Positions 33,583 to 42,523 are shown, counted from the stretch's first letter. The stretch: 47,773 nt of DNA from Candidatus Accumulibacter phosphatis (GCF_012939955.1 NZ_SPMY01000030.1:1-47773); one strand, 5' to 3'. A program made the numbers and translations. Notes: a model not told the origin generated them from the letters alone.

Positions 33583-34518
33583 CTACGCGGACGGCCGCAG
33601 CCTGATTCGGGTACGCACGCGCTTGAGCTTGATGCGCGCGCGAGTACGGAGGTGCTTTACCTTGGGCTGTGCGCTCGATTTGAGCCGCAGCAAACGCCGG
33701 CGTTTGCGCGGGGTGGCAAGCACCAGCGCGATCTTGCCGATCAGCGCCATAAAAACCAGGACCCAGAACAAGGGATACTGAACGACGCGTACGCCGAGCA
33801 CAAGCAGATCATGCAGCAGATTGGAAGAGCTGGGCAGCGCTCCCTGCTCGGCGTCGCGGACCGCATCAAGCGCCGCGATCCGCCGCCCAAGCTGGGCACT
33901 CCTGTCCTGGTTGAACGCCAACACCGTATCGCCATACCCCAGCGACACCTGCCCGCTGCCAGTGCTGACGTGAAAGCCTTCCACGCCAGCCATGGAAAAA
34001 GTGACCCGACCGTCCTCGTCGACACGCGCGTCGAGGGCTTCGCTGAGCACTTCGGCAAGCCCTTCCTCCATTCTCAAAACCGCCGCAGCGATCTCGTCTC
34101 CCAGGATGGGGGTAAACGGGTCGAGCGGCTCCGTAGGCACAACCACCGCTGCGGCGGAAGCTCCCCGCTGCCGTCTGGCAGTGACGTTGACCACCGCTCG
34201 CAGCGCCCGGCCGAGGGGGTCAGCTTGCGCAGGCTTGGCAAAGTCCACGTCCTGGCGCGCATCCGGCGAAGGGTCGACGAACAAGGGGACGGGAGCCGCG
34301 CGGTCGACGCCGGGCAAGGACCCGGTCGACCAGGTGCCAGCGCTCACGGCCGCGGGCAACTCGGCAAACGCGTCGCGACTGACAGCGCCGTGCGCTGCCC
34401 GATCATAGTCGTCAAGTGGATATGCTGCGACCTGAGTTGCAACAAGGACCGCGGCGAAAAGGCCGAAGACCCCATGCGGTCGCTTGAAAGCTGCCATCAT
34501 GCCCAGGATCCGAAACAT
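33583..34518 (-). CDS. Unknown protein with signal peptide, C-terminal membrane anchor and basic tail
   Basis: About 311 residues from ATG 34518 (starts at 34500 or 34497 are also possible). An N-terminal signal-type segment (GVFGLFAAVLVATQVAAYPL) is followed by a ~200-residue presumably periplasmic domain with LDPFTPILGDEIAAAVLRME and VDEDGRVTFSMAGVEGFHVS. A membrane segment follows (VVQYPLFWVLVFMALIGKIA). The last 45 residues are extremely basic (RKRRRLLRLK...RTRARIKLKRVRTRIRLR) and would be cytosolic, perhaps binding nucleic acid or phospholipid. I do not recognise the family. It is divergent from the P-type ATPase gene. Confidence 0.6.
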   Translation of the reverse strand: MFRILGMMAAFKRPHGVFGLFAAVLVATQVAAYPLDDYDRAAHGAVSRDAFAELPAAVSAGTWSTGSLPGVDRAAPVPLFVDPSPDARQDVDFAKPAQADPLGRALRAVVNVTARRQRGASAAAVVVPTEPLDPFTPILGDEIAAAVLRMEEGLAEVLSEALDARVDEDGRVTFSMAGVEGFHVSTGSGQVSLGYGDTVLAFNQDRSAQLGRRIAALDAVRDAEQGALPSSSNLLHDLLVLGVRVVQYPLFWVLVFMALIGKIALVLATPRKRRRLLRLKSSAQPKVKHLRTRARIKLKRVRTRIRLRPSA

Positions 34519-34832
34519 TAGAAACAACCCAAGCAACAACTGTGCCGATATTTAATACAACATTAAATCATAGCGCCTTATTGAAAACCACAAGCACCCG
34601 CTTATACGCTGTCAAATATTCCGACACTATCGCCCGGCACCAACCCACAGGTGCTCGGCGACGTGCGCCAACGGATGCGCGACTGCACTGCCACCCCGCC
34701 TTGTCCAGGCAACATCCGCGAATACGTGTCCAGGGCTGCTTTATAATCCTCAACACAGCGCTAAACGCGATTCTGAAGAAGGCAGCTGCCAAGACCAGAA
34801 GCCCGCGCACCGATAACGGTCAAGGGGGAAAA
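34519..34832. other. Intergenic region before the P-type ATPase gene
   Basis: A 314-base gap between divergent genes, more AT-rich than its surroundings at 34540-34625. It probably holds both promoters. The ATPase reading frame stays open through it, but the translated sequence looks non-coding. No other gene was seen. Confidence 0.45.
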
Positions 34833-37559
34833 ATGAACGAGAGATCTCGCGAACGGGTCGCCTGGCATTTCATCGCCGCTGACGAAGCGGCGACGCGCTT
34901 GCAAGCGAGCTACGACCAAGGGCTCGCCGCAGGCGAAGTTCTCAACCGCCGCGCGCTGCATGGGGAGAACCGGATTACCCAAAAGCCAGGCAAGGGGGCT
35001 CTGCTGCGCTTCGCCCTGCAGTTCGTCCAGCCGCTGGTGCTGGTGCTCCTGCTGGCCGGCGTGGTTACTGCCGTCCTCGGCGAATGGGTCGATTCGGGAG
35101 TGATCTTTGGCGTCACCCTGATCAACGCGGTGATCGGCTTCATCCAGGAGGGCCGCGCCGAGGATGCGCTGGCGGCGCTGGCGCGCTCGGTCAGCAGCGA
35201 AGTCACCGTCCTGCGCGACGGCTGCAAGCAACGTCTGCCATCGACCGAACTGGTTCCTGGCGATGTGGTGCTGCTGGCCGCCGGCGACAAGGTGCCGGCC
35301 GACCTGCGCCTGTTCCGCGCCAAGGACTTGCAAGCCATCGAATCGGCACTGACCGGCGAATCGACGGCGGTCGCCAAGCACGGCGACGTGCTCCCCGAAG
35401 CCACTGTGCTCGCCGACCGCTGCAACATGGCTTATGCCGGCACGGTGATGATTACCGGCCGCGGCGCCGGGGTGGTGGTCGATACCGGAGACCGCACCGA
35501 AACCGGCCGCATCTCGCAACTGATCGCCGAAGCACCGGACCTGACGACGCCACTGACGCGCAAGATGGCGGTTTTCAGCAACTGGCTGCTCATCGCCATC
35601 GGCCTGCTGGCGGTACTCACCTTTATCGTTGGCATGTGGCGCGGTTCGTCGGCATTCGAAATGTTCATGGCCGCCGTCGCGCTGGCCGTCGGCGCCATCC
35701 CCGAAGGGCTGCCGGCGGCGATGACCATCACCCTGGCCATCGGCGTCGCGCGGATGGCCAAACGGCGGGCAATCATCCGCAAGCTGCCGGCAGTCGAAAC
35801 CCTGGGCAGCACGACGATCATCTGTTCCGACAAGACCGGCACCCTGACCGAAAACCAGATGACCGTCCGTGAGCTGTACGCCGGCGGCGTGCAGACGACG
35901 GTCAGCGGCAGTGGCTACGCGCCCGAAGGCAAACTCGGCGACGGCAGCGAGATTGCTGGCGCCTTGCGCGAGTGCCTGCTCGCCGGCGTACTGTGCAACG
36001 ATGCCGCGCTGAGCAAGGAAGAGGCCGGCAGCGAAGGCAAGGACCTGCGCGAACACGGCGAACAATGGACGATCGTCGGCGACCCGACCGAAGGCGCGCT
36101 GATCGTCGTCGCCCGCAAGGCCGGTCTCGACGAGGCGACGCTGCACAAGCGCTTCCCGCGCCACGACGAAATCCCCTTCGATTCGACGCGCCAGTACATG
36201 GCGACAGCCCACGAAATCGACGGCCAGCGCCTGGCATACTTCAAAGGGGCTCTCGAACAGTTGCTGCCGCGCTCGCGGCAGATGCTCGACGCATCAGGAG
36301 AGCCGGTGGCGCTACGCTCCGAGGAGATCGAGAACGCGGCGCGCGCCATGGCCAGGGAAGGCCTGCGCGTCCTGGCGATCGCCCGCCTCACCAGCACTAC
36401 CACAAAGACGCTGCCAGCGCTCGACGAGCACAGCGCCGATGCCGGCCTGGAGTTCATCGGCCTGGTCGGAATGATCGACCCGCCGCGCCCGAAAGCGATC
36501 GCCGCGGTGGCCACCTGTCACGCCGCCGGCATCACGGTCAAGATGATCACCGGCGATCACGCCGTCACCGCCCTGTCGATCGCCCGCAAACTCGACATCA
36601 TCAAGGACGGTGAGACGGCTCTCACCGGCGTCGAACTGGCGGCTTTCGACGATCAGCAGCTGCGCCGGGTGGTTACCGAGGTCAACGTCTTCGCGCGCGT
36701 CGAACCCGAGCAGAAGCTGCGCCTGGTCAGGGCGCTGCAGGCCAATGGCGAGGTGGTGGCGATGACCGGCGACGGGGTTAACGATGCGCCGGCGCTGAAG
36801 CAGGCCGACATCGGCATCGCCATGGGCCTGGCCGGCACCGAAGTGGCCAAGGACGCCGCCGACATGGTCCTCACCGACGATGATTTTGCCGCCATCGAAG
36901 CAGCCGTCGAGGAAGGGCGCGGCGTCTACGACAACCTGGTCAAGTTCATTACCTGGACGCTACCCACCAATTTCGGCGAGGGCCTGGTGATCCTGGCGGC
37001 GGTCGTCGCCGGCGCCACGCTGCCGATCACGCCGCTGCAGATTCTCTGGATCAACATGACCACCGCCGTCTTTCTCGGTCTGATGCTGGCCTTCGAACCG
37101 ATTGAGGCGAATGTCATGCAGCGCAGCCCGCGCCGGCCGGGGACCCCGATTCTCGACAGCGCGCTGGTGTGGCGGATCGTGCTGGTCAGCCTGCTGCTGC
37201 TCGCCGGTGCCTTCGGCCTCTTCCTGCGCGAACTGTCGCTCGGCAATCCGCTCGCCGAAGCGCGTACGGTCGCCCTCAACGTCTTCGTCGTCGTCGAAGC
37301 GATGTACCTCTTCAACTGCCGCTCGCTGACCCGCTCGGCGCTGCATGTCGGCCTGTTCTCCAATCCGGCCATCTGGTACGGTGTGCTGACCATGGCCGTG
37401 CTGCAGGCGCTGCTGACCTACCTGCCGCTGCTCAACCGCCTCTTCGCCACCGCGCCGATCGGCGTTCGCCAATGGCTGGAAATAGCCGCGGTCGGCTTGC
37501 TCGCCTATATTGTCGTGGGCGTCGAAAAACGCCTGCGCGAAGTTCGCCAAGCCCACTGA
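34833..37559 (+). CDS. P2-type cation-transporting ATPase (HAD-IC family)
   Basis: 908 residues from ATG 34833, which follows an AAGGGGGAAA site. The N-terminal domain reads GLAAGEVLNRRALHGENRIT. The actuator domain has SALTGESTAV. The fourth membrane segment has GAIPEGLPAAMTITLAIGVA, and the phosphorylation site is ICSDKTGTLTENQMTV with Asp ~333. The nucleotide domain has FKGALEQLLPRSR, and the hinge is MTGDGVNDAPALKQADIGIA. Membrane segments at the C-terminus complete a ten-helix pump. It groups with bacterial Ca2+/Na+-type P2 ATPases; the ion cannot be set from sequence alone. It ends TGATG with the next open frame, suggesting coupling to the small secreted gene. Confidence 0.92.
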   Translation: MNERSRERVAWHFIAADEAATRLQASYDQGLAAGEVLNRRALHGENRITQKPGKGALLRFALQFVQPLVLVLLLAGVVTAVLGEWVDSGVIFGVTLINAVIGFIQEGRAEDALAALARSVSSEVTVLRDGCKQRLPSTELVPGDVVLLAAGDKVPADLRLFRAKDLQAIESALTGESTAVAKHGDVLPEATVLADRCNMAYAGTVMITGRGAGVVVDTGDRTETGRISQLIAEAPDLTTPLTRKMAVFSNWLLIAIGLLAVLTFIVGMWRGSSAFEMFMAAVALAVGAIPEGLPAAMTITLAIGVARMAKRRAIIRKLPAVETLGSTTIICSDKTGTLTENQMTVRELYAGGVQTTVSGSGYAPEGKLGDGSEIAGALRECLLAGVLCNDAALSKEEAGSEGKDLREHGEQWTIVGDPTEGALIVVARKAGLDEATLHKRFPRHDEIPFDSTRQYMATAHEIDGQRLAYFKGALEQLLPRSRQMLDASGEPVALRSEEIENAARAMAREGLRVLAIARLTSTTTKTLPALDEHSADAGLEFIGLVGMIDPPRPKAIAAVATCHAAGITVKMITGDHAVTALSIARKLDIIKDGETALTGVELAAFDDQQLRRVVTEVNVFARVEPEQKLRLVRALQANGEVVAMTGDGVNDAPALKQADIGIAMGLAGTEVAKDAADMVLTDDDFAAIEAAVEEGRGVYDNLVKFITWTLPTNFGEGLVILAAVVAGATLPITPLQILWINMTTAVFLGLMLAFEPIEANVMQRSPRRPGTPILDSALVWRIVLVSLLLLAGAFGLFLRELSLGNPLAEARTVALNVFVVVEAMYLFNCRSLTRSALHVGLFSNPAIWYGVLTMAVLQALLTYLPLLNRLFATAPIGVRQWLEIAAVGLLAYIVVGVEKRLREVRQAH

Positions 37560-37591
37560 TGCCTGCCACTCACCTGAAAGCATCCCGCTCG

Positions 37592-38008
37592 ATGAAACAA
37601 ATTCTCGCCCTGCTTTCCCTGATCTCGCTGCTCGCCATGACCGGCAGCGGTGCCGCCGCGATGTCGAGCGACAGCGTCGCCCAGGAGATGACTTCGCTGT
37701 CGCTCGATCAACCAGTCGCCGCCGACGATCCGGCCGTAGCCAGGGCGCGGGCTATGCTCGAGCAGATCAGCAAGCGCAGCGGTGACGACGCCACGGCCAT
37801 TTTCGCGGCCTGCCGACGCTACGCCGGCCATCTGCGCGACGCCGCCCACATCAAGGCCAGCCAGCTCGAACTGCTGGCAGCACTCGATACCTATGGCAAG
37901 ACCGGTCAGTCGATCAACGACACGCTGCAGGCCTATGTCGCCGCACGCAAGGCGGCAGCGGACAAGACGCACGCCGCCGCAATGGCGGCACTCGCCAGGC
38001 AGAAGTAG
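37592..38008 (+). CDS. Small secreted protein, unknown function
   Basis: 138 residues from MKQILALLSLISLLAMTGSG, a signal peptide with a likely cleavage after GAAA. An earlier ATG at 37559, overlapping the ATPase stop, is possible. The mature part is helical and Ala-rich: MLEQISKRSGDDATAIFAAC, RRYAGHLRDAAHIKASQLEL, then YVAARKAAADKTHAAAMAAL. One Cys is present. No family was recognised. Expected location is the periplasm. Confidence 0.6.
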   Translation: MKQILALLSLISLLAMTGSGAAAMSSDSVAQEMTSLSLDQPVAADDPAVARARAMLEQISKRSGDDATAIFAACRRYAGHLRDAAHIKASQLELLAALDTYGKTGQSINDTLQAYVAARKAAADKTHAAAMAALARQK

Positions 38009-38116
38009 GCTGCAGCCGCGATACGCGCGACAGCGGCAGCAACGGCAAGGGGGATGGCGAAGCGCTGGCCAGCGCTGTCTTTGCCAGCATGGCGGACTTC
38101 ATGAAAGTGGCAACGA

Positions 38117-38572
38117 ATGCAAATCTGGGTTGACGCCGACGCCTGCCCCGGGGTGATCAAGGAAATCCTCTTTCGCGCTGCGCAGCGGACGCGCATCATG
38201 ACCACGCTGGTCGCCAATCAAATGCTGCGCGTACCACCCTCGCCTTACATCCGCGCGCGCCAGGTGCCCGCCGGTTTCGACGTCGCCGACCAGCGCATCG
38301 TCCAGGACGTGCAGCCCGGCGACCTGGTGATCACCGCCGACATTCCCCTCGCCGCGCTGGTCATCGAACGCCAGGCACACGCCCTGAATCCGCGCGGCGA
38401 GTTCTACACCCCGGAAAACATCCGCGAACGACTGACAATGCGCAACTTCATGGAAGAGCTGCGCGGCAGCGGCGTGGACATCTCCGGGCCGGCGGCTTTC
38501 AGCCACAGCGACCGACAGGCGTTCGCCGCGCAGCTCGATCGCTTTCTCGCCAGGCCGCACGGGCCGGGCTAA
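38117..38572 (+). CDS. YaiI/YqxD family protein (UPF0178, DUF188)
   Basis: 151 residues, matching the family length. Signatures: [20 protein letters not shown] at the N-terminus, then [20 protein letters not shown] and [23 protein letters not shown]188 has a PIN-like fold with conserved Asp residues ([14 protein letters not shown]) that suggest a metal-dependent nuclease, though the activity has not been firmly shown. A GAAAG-like site precedes the ATG. It converges with the next gene on the minus strand. Confidence 0.9.
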   Translation: MQIWVDADACPGVIKEILFRAAQRTRIMTTLVANQMLRVPPSPYIRARQVPAGFDVADQRIVQDVQPGDLVITADIPLAALVIERQAHALNPRGEFYTPENIRERLTMRNFMEELRGSGVDISGPAAFSHSDRQAFAAQLDRFLARPHGPG

Positions 38573-38593
38573 CGGTCAGCGCCGCCGCGTCTG

Positions 38594-39934
38594 TCAGCCG
38601 GCCGCGCGCTTGTCGAGTTCGTCCTCGATCACTGCCGCCCAGGCGACTTCATCGCCGCGCGCCGCCCGCGCGGCGCGGATCAAGGCCAGGTTGCGCGCCG
38701 TCGTTTCCGGCTCCCACGATTCGCGAACGGCGGCCAGCGCATTGCCGGCAGCCTCCATTGCCGCGTCTTCGTCCTTTTGCAGGACGGCCAGTTCGAGCAG
38801 CGTCGCATGGTCCCAGTAGTCCGGAGTGCCGTGCGCCAGGCGTCGCTTGACCGCATAGCCGACCACCGGCAGCAGCTCCAGCCGGCGCGGGTCGGGTGGG
38901 TTCTTCAGCTCCATCAGCGTCACCGCGTTGATGCCCGGGTAAGCGTCGCGCCAGTCGGCTTCGAAACCCTTCAGGTAGGTGTCGATCGCCTTGCTCAACG
39001 CGCCCTTTGCTTTGAGCAGTTCGTTGGCGTTACGCGCCTCGTCCCAGCGGTCCTTGTACACCCGCCCGAGCAAGCCATTGGTTTCGCTGCTCGCCCCGTG
39101 CTCCTTGATCAGCTCGACCAGCAACTCCTCGGCTTCGTCGCGACGCTTGAGACGATTGAGGGCAAAGCCCAGCTGTTCGCGCACCAGCACGCTGCGCGCC
39201 AGCGGTGCCGACATTTGCGCCACCAGATCGACCATCGCCTGCCAGTCGCTGAGCGCGCGATACGAGAGAAAGAGATCGATGACCACCCCCGCTTCGAGAT
39301 CCTGCACCTCGCCGAGAGCACCCGCCGCCTTCTTGAGTGCGTCCTTGCCGGCGCGCCGGGCGTCCGCGAGCTGCTTGCGCGCCTCGACCGCATAGTGCGC
39401 GCAATCCCGAAAGACATCGGTTTTCAGGCGGGCGATATCCGGCGCGGTGTAGCCCTCGAGCAACTGGAAAACCGGACTGTCGGCACTCTCGTCTCCGCGC
39501 GCAGCCCTGGCGGTTTCGAGCAGCTTGGACAAGGCCTGGCGTGCGCCCTCGACATCGGTCGGCTTGCCGTCCGCGCCCAACTGGTAGGGCAAGGCACGCA
39601 AAGGCGCGACGTCAAACGGCATGCGTTCGCTGCCCGCGTAGAGCAGGACGGTGGTCGCAGGGCGAACGCCGTGACGCAAGCCAAGCTCATAGAAGACATT
39701 GGCGTTGGCACCGGTGAGGTCGGCGACGGCGAAGTCGCAGAGAATCAGCCGCTCGTACATCGGTTTGTGAATCACCCCGCCGCTGACCTCCTGGTCGGCC
39801 CGCAGCGCCTCCATGCCCGCCGCCTCTATCGCCGGGGCGATCAGGTCGTGGTAAACGGCGTCGAAGTCGACCGTGGCCCCGGAGGGAATGGCCTTCTTGC
39901 CGAAGGGCATGAGTACGAAACATAGCGGTAGCAT
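38594..39934 (-). CDS. TIR-like/deoxyribosyltransferase-like domain plus MAP3K TRAFs-binding domain
   Basis: 446 residues; the start at 39934 was chosen for its AAGGAG site. Residues ~1-115 form a Rossmann-like domain: MLPLCFVLMPFGKKAIPSGA, YHDLIAPAIEAAGMEALRAD, then FAVADLTGANANVFYELGLR, with a conserved Asp and Glu. This fits the nucleoside 2-deoxyribosyltransferase/TIR-like superfamily. The rest (~165-420) is a helical repeat region: LIKEHGASSETNGLLGRVYK, DAYPGINAVTLMEL, then WDHATLLELAVLQKDED. It matches the MAP3K TRAFs-binding domain known from animal ASK1 and found in bacteria. The combination suggests a signalling or immune-type NAD(P)- or nucleotide-processing protein. Activity is inference. 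Confidence 0.75.
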   Translation of the reverse strand: MLPLCFVLMPFGKKAIPSGATVDFDAVYHDLIAPAIEAAGMEALRADQEVSGGVIHKPMYERLILCDFAVADLTGANANVFYELGLRHGVRPATTVLLYAGSERMPFDVAPLRALPYQLGADGKPTDVEGARQALSKLLETARAARGDESADSPVFQLLEGYTAPDIARLKTDVFRDCAHYAVEARKQLADARRAGKDALKKAAGALGEVQDLEAGVVIDLFLSYRALSDWQAMVDLVAQMSAPLARSVLVREQLGFALNRLKRRDEAEELLVELIKEHGASSETNGLLGRVYKDRWDEARNANELLKAKGALSKAIDTYLKGFEADWRDAYPGINAVTLMELKNPPDPRRLELLPVVGYAVKRRLAHGTPDYWDHATLLELAVLQKDEDAAMEAAGNALAAVRESWEPETTARNLALIRAARAARGDEVAWAAVIEDELDKRAAG

Positions 39935-40166
39935 CGTTCTTCTCCTTGAAAGAAAGCGCATCAGCAAGCTTGCATCAGGCCGCGTGACCGCTGAAGCACC
40001 CGGCGACGTGGATCAGCGCCACGGTAGTCGCGCCAGCGGCGCTCCTTGTCTATTCTGAACTCAGCCACCAGCCTGGCCAAGCGACTCGCGAAGATTCGCG
40101 AAGCCGCAGCCGCGATCGCTCTGCCCGGAAAAAGCTGCCAGCAAACCTGAGGTCTGCGCTCAATCC

Positions 40167-41282
40167 TCAACCCGCCAGGCTCGCTCGATCAGCCAGCGGC
40201 GCATCAGCGGCACGCGCAGGACGCATTCCCCCCGCGCTCTCGACGAGCAGCAGACGGCGGCGTAGACGGCGGCGTAGCGAGGCGTACACGCGGGGGTCAG
40301 CCGGCGGCGGCTGACGCTCGCTGCCCGCAAAGCGGCGCAGATACTCCCATTCACCCGGCAGCCGGCTCTCGCGCCGCGACAACTCATAAAGGACGCTATG
40401 CCCCTTGACGATCGCCTGCGCCAGCGCCTGGTCGAGAAGTGCGGCATCGAGCTCGCGGCGATCGCTGTCGTTAACCAGGTCAATCGCCGTTTCGGCGATC
40501 AGCTGCACCAGGTGCGGCCAGCCGCCGGCTTCGGCATGGATACGTTCGATGCCGTCTTCGCCCCAGAAGGCGCTGGCAAAGCGCGGCCGCTGGCGGTCTT
40601 TCTCGCACCAGAAACGCGAATGCTGCAGGTCGGTGATTTCGTGGCTGCCGACGAGGCTCCAGGTGATCTGCCGGTGCGACTGAATCGACTCGCGCAGCGT
40701 GTCGAGCAGCTCCTGCGGCAAGACGCCTTGGCCGATCTTGTCGTCGATCATCTCGTATTCGTCCAGACCGATCAGCAGGCGACGGTCGTCCTTTTCCAGA
40801 CTCCGGTTCGCTTCCCCGAGAAAGGCGAACAGTTCGGCCAGGCCGACCGCTTCGGCGGTGATCGGCACTGGCGGCGCCACTGTGCCCAGCGCCTCGCGAA
40901 TGCGGGTGATCAGCAAGCTGATCAACGACGCAAGCGAAGCAAAGGCCTTGGGGTCCTGCATTGACAGGCAGACCGGCAACACCGTGGCCGGCAGAAAGCC
41001 CCCCAGGTTGAGGAGCACCGTCGACTTGCCGGTACGACGCCGGCCGTAGAGGACGATTCCCGGGCAGCCGGTGCTCAACATCACCTGACGTTCGAGCTCG
41101 CCGAAAACTTCGAGGCGGGCAACAAAAGCCTCCTGCTCGCGGCGCACCGGATCGCCGGCACGAAAGACCTGCGGAGTCGGTTCGCGATCGCGGCAACGCC
41201 TGACTTCCTCGCGCTGCCGACGCGCGATCGCCAGCCAGTTCGTCGCCGCCCGACGAAATTCGCTGGCCAGCGGCTCGTGCAA
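40167..41282 (-). CDS. AAA/STAND-like ATPase
   Basis: Up to 371 residues. The only start-type codon available in the open frame is TTG at 41282. Residues ~60-300 form a P-loop ATPase: ARLEVFGELERQ, Walker A GIVLYGRRRTGKSTVLLNLG (~80-95), Walker B RLLIGLDEYEMIDDKIGQG and sensor WSLVGSHEITDLQ. This fits the archaeal/bacterial ATPases of the COG1672 type. The C-terminus is helical and Arg-rich. The likely N-terminus lies directly at a toxin-antitoxin module, so the 5' end may have been lost. It shares strand and proximity (232-base gap) with the TRAFs-binding gene downstream. Function is unknown. Confidence 0.7.
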   Translation of the reverse strand: MHEPLASEFRRAATNWLAIARRQREEVRRCRDREPTPQVFRAGDPVRREQEAFVARLEVFGELERQVMLSTGCPGIVLYGRRRTGKSTVLLNLGGFLPATVLPVCLSMQDPKAFASLASLISLLITRIREALGTVAPPVPITAEAVGLAELFAFLGEANRSLEKDDRRLLIGLDEYEMIDDKIGQGVLPQELLDTLRESIQSHRQITWSLVGSHEITDLQHSRFWCEKDRQRPRFASAFWGEDGIERIHAEAGGWPHLVQLIAETAIDLVNDSDRRELDAALLDQALAQAIVKGHSVLYELSRRESRLPGEWEYLRRFAGSERQPPPADPRVYASLRRRLRRRLLLVESAGGMRPARAADAPLADRASLAG

Positions 41283-41340
41283 TCCGGCGATGCGATGCGC
41301 GAAGTTGTCGACTTTTTTCGTCGTGTTTGCTGGACAAACA

Positions 41341-41356
41341 TTCGCTTATAAGCGAA
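41341..41356. promoter_or_regulatory. Palindromic operator of the toxin-antitoxin operon
   Basis: A perfect 16-bp palindrome TTCGCTTATAAGCGAA, ending 10 bases before the toxin ATG. A GTTTG/CAAAC inverted repeat lies just upstream. Palindromes in this position are normally bound by the antitoxin for autoregulation. Confidence 0.6.
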
Positions 41357-41366
41357 CATAACACTC

Positions 41367-41683
41367 ATGGAGATCGCCCACTACCTCACCGCAGACGGCC
41401 ATGATCCGGTGCAAGACTGGATGGACGCCGTGCGGGACATGCGGGCGCGGGTGGCAATCCTGCGGCGACTTGAACGGATGAAAGTCGGCAACTTCGGAGA
41501 CCACAAGTTCTGCCGTGACGGGGTGTGGGAACTGCGTATCGATACCGGGCCCGGTTACGCGTGTACTACGCGCAGGCGGGCGAGACCCTGGTGTTGCTGC
41601 TCTGCGGCGACGACAAGCGCAGCCAGCGTTCAGATATCGAACGGGCGGCAGCTTACAGGCAGGACTGGGAAAGGAGGACATGA
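41367..41683 (+). pseudogene. RelE/ParE-family toxin (HigB-like), one-base deletion
   Basis: The gene starts MEIAHYLTADGHDPVQDWMD and runs to VWELRIDTGPGY. It then loses its frame because TACCGCGTG reads TACGCGTG (near 41558). Restoring one C gives RVYYAQAGETLVLLLCGDDK, RSQRSDIERAAAYRQDWERR and a stop at 41681-41683, a complete 105-residue toxin of the RelE/ParE superfamily (phage Gp49-like HigB group). Such toxins cleave ribosome-bound mRNA or act on gyrase. The stop overlaps the antitoxin ATG (ATGA). Toxin loss with a kept antitoxin would be a plausible real event, but sequencing error is possible. Confidence 0.85.
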
Positions 41684-42000
41684 TGAGCGGCAAATCAAGA
41701 GCGCATGAGGACGCGACCATCGAGAGTTTTCGCAACGACCCGGTTTTTGCGGCCGAGTACCTCAACGCGGTACTGGCAGACGGCGACCAGGCTGAACTGC
41801 TGACTGCCCTGCGCTACATGGCAGCGGCTTTTGGTGGCGTGACCGGATTGGCCGATCAAACCGCGCTGAACGCGACGACGCTGTACCGCACCCTCTCGCC
41901 ACAAGGCAATCCCGAGTTGCGCAGCCTCACCGCCATTCTCAAGGCGATGGGTATGCGGCTTGCCGTTCAGCCAGATGTCGGGCCGCGATCGGTGGTATAA
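41680..42000 (+). CDS. HigA-like antitoxin with helix-turn-helix
   Basis: 106 residues from ATG 41680, which overlaps the toxin stop and follows AAGGAGG. The N-terminus (MMSGKSRAHEDATIESFRND) and middle (AAEYLNAVLADGDQAELLTA) are followed by a Cro/Xre-like helix-turn-helix: VTGLADQTALNATTLYRTLS, then GNPELRSLTAILKAMGMRLA. This is the usual addiction-module antidote pattern (HigA2/DUF-type). It should bind the toxin and repress the operon through the palindrome before the toxin gene. Confidence 0.9.
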   Translation: MMSGKSRAHEDATIESFRNDPVFAAEYLNAVLADGDQAELLTALRYMAAAFGGVTGLADQTALNATTLYRTLSPQGNPELRSLTAILKAMGMRLAVQPDVGPRSVV

Positions 42001-42025
42001 AAGGCCAGATTTGAAGGAGCAGAAA

Positions 42026-42259
42026 ATGGACGCAGAATGGGTTCTCACCACTCTCACCGACGCCATGGAAGCACTCGAAGAAGCGATCGGCGAACTGGAG
42101 TCGGATCCGGAGGCGGTCGACGAGCTGTTGCCACAACTGCTGCCGGCGATATACGCCAAGCTCAATTACGCGTGGAATAGCCGCGAGCTGGGGCCGGAGG
42201 CGATTGACAAACTCGACCACGACGAGCTGATCGGCTTTCCGAAGGATTTGCCAATGTAA
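42026..42259 (+). CDS. Small conserved hypothetical protein, 77 residues
   Basis: MDAEWVLTTLTDAMEALEEA starts 26 bases after the antitoxin stop, behind an AAGGAG site. It is acidic and helical, with a C-terminal LGPEAIDKLDHDELIGFPKD. No known family was recognised. It probably shares the transcript of the antitoxin but is not obviously part of the toxin-antitoxin system. Confidence 0.6.
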   Translation: MDAEWVLTTLTDAMEALEEAIGELESDPEAVDELLPQLLPAIYAKLNYAWNSRELGPEAIDKLDHDELIGFPKDLPM

Positions 42260-42523
42260 TTGGCGAAACGGTGTTCGTTGGCGTGCTGGCGGAGGCCGAC
42301 TTCGCCGACGCACGCGCCTTTTTTCGTCACCCTGCGCCAAAGCGTGTATAGTGCCGCCCAGAACTGAGCCGCGTTTCATCCGGTCGGCAGCTCGTTCTCT
42401 CGCGGTTGATCCGCCGTCGGCACTTGCCGATCGCCCCGCAGCACACCCATCCCCCTAGTTCCAAGCGCCTGAACCGGCTCTGTTGGCATCATGCCGCAGC
42501 AGGTCGTTCACCGGAGATTCACC

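Noticed and set aside
34761-36212. Antisense open frame opposite the P-type ATPase
   Set aside because: It overlaps the conserved pump domains fully and has no recognisable domain.
37169-37591. N-terminal extension of the small secreted protein
   Set aside because: The extension overlaps the 3' end of the P-type ATPase and is Arg/Pro-rich. The signal peptide begins at 37592.
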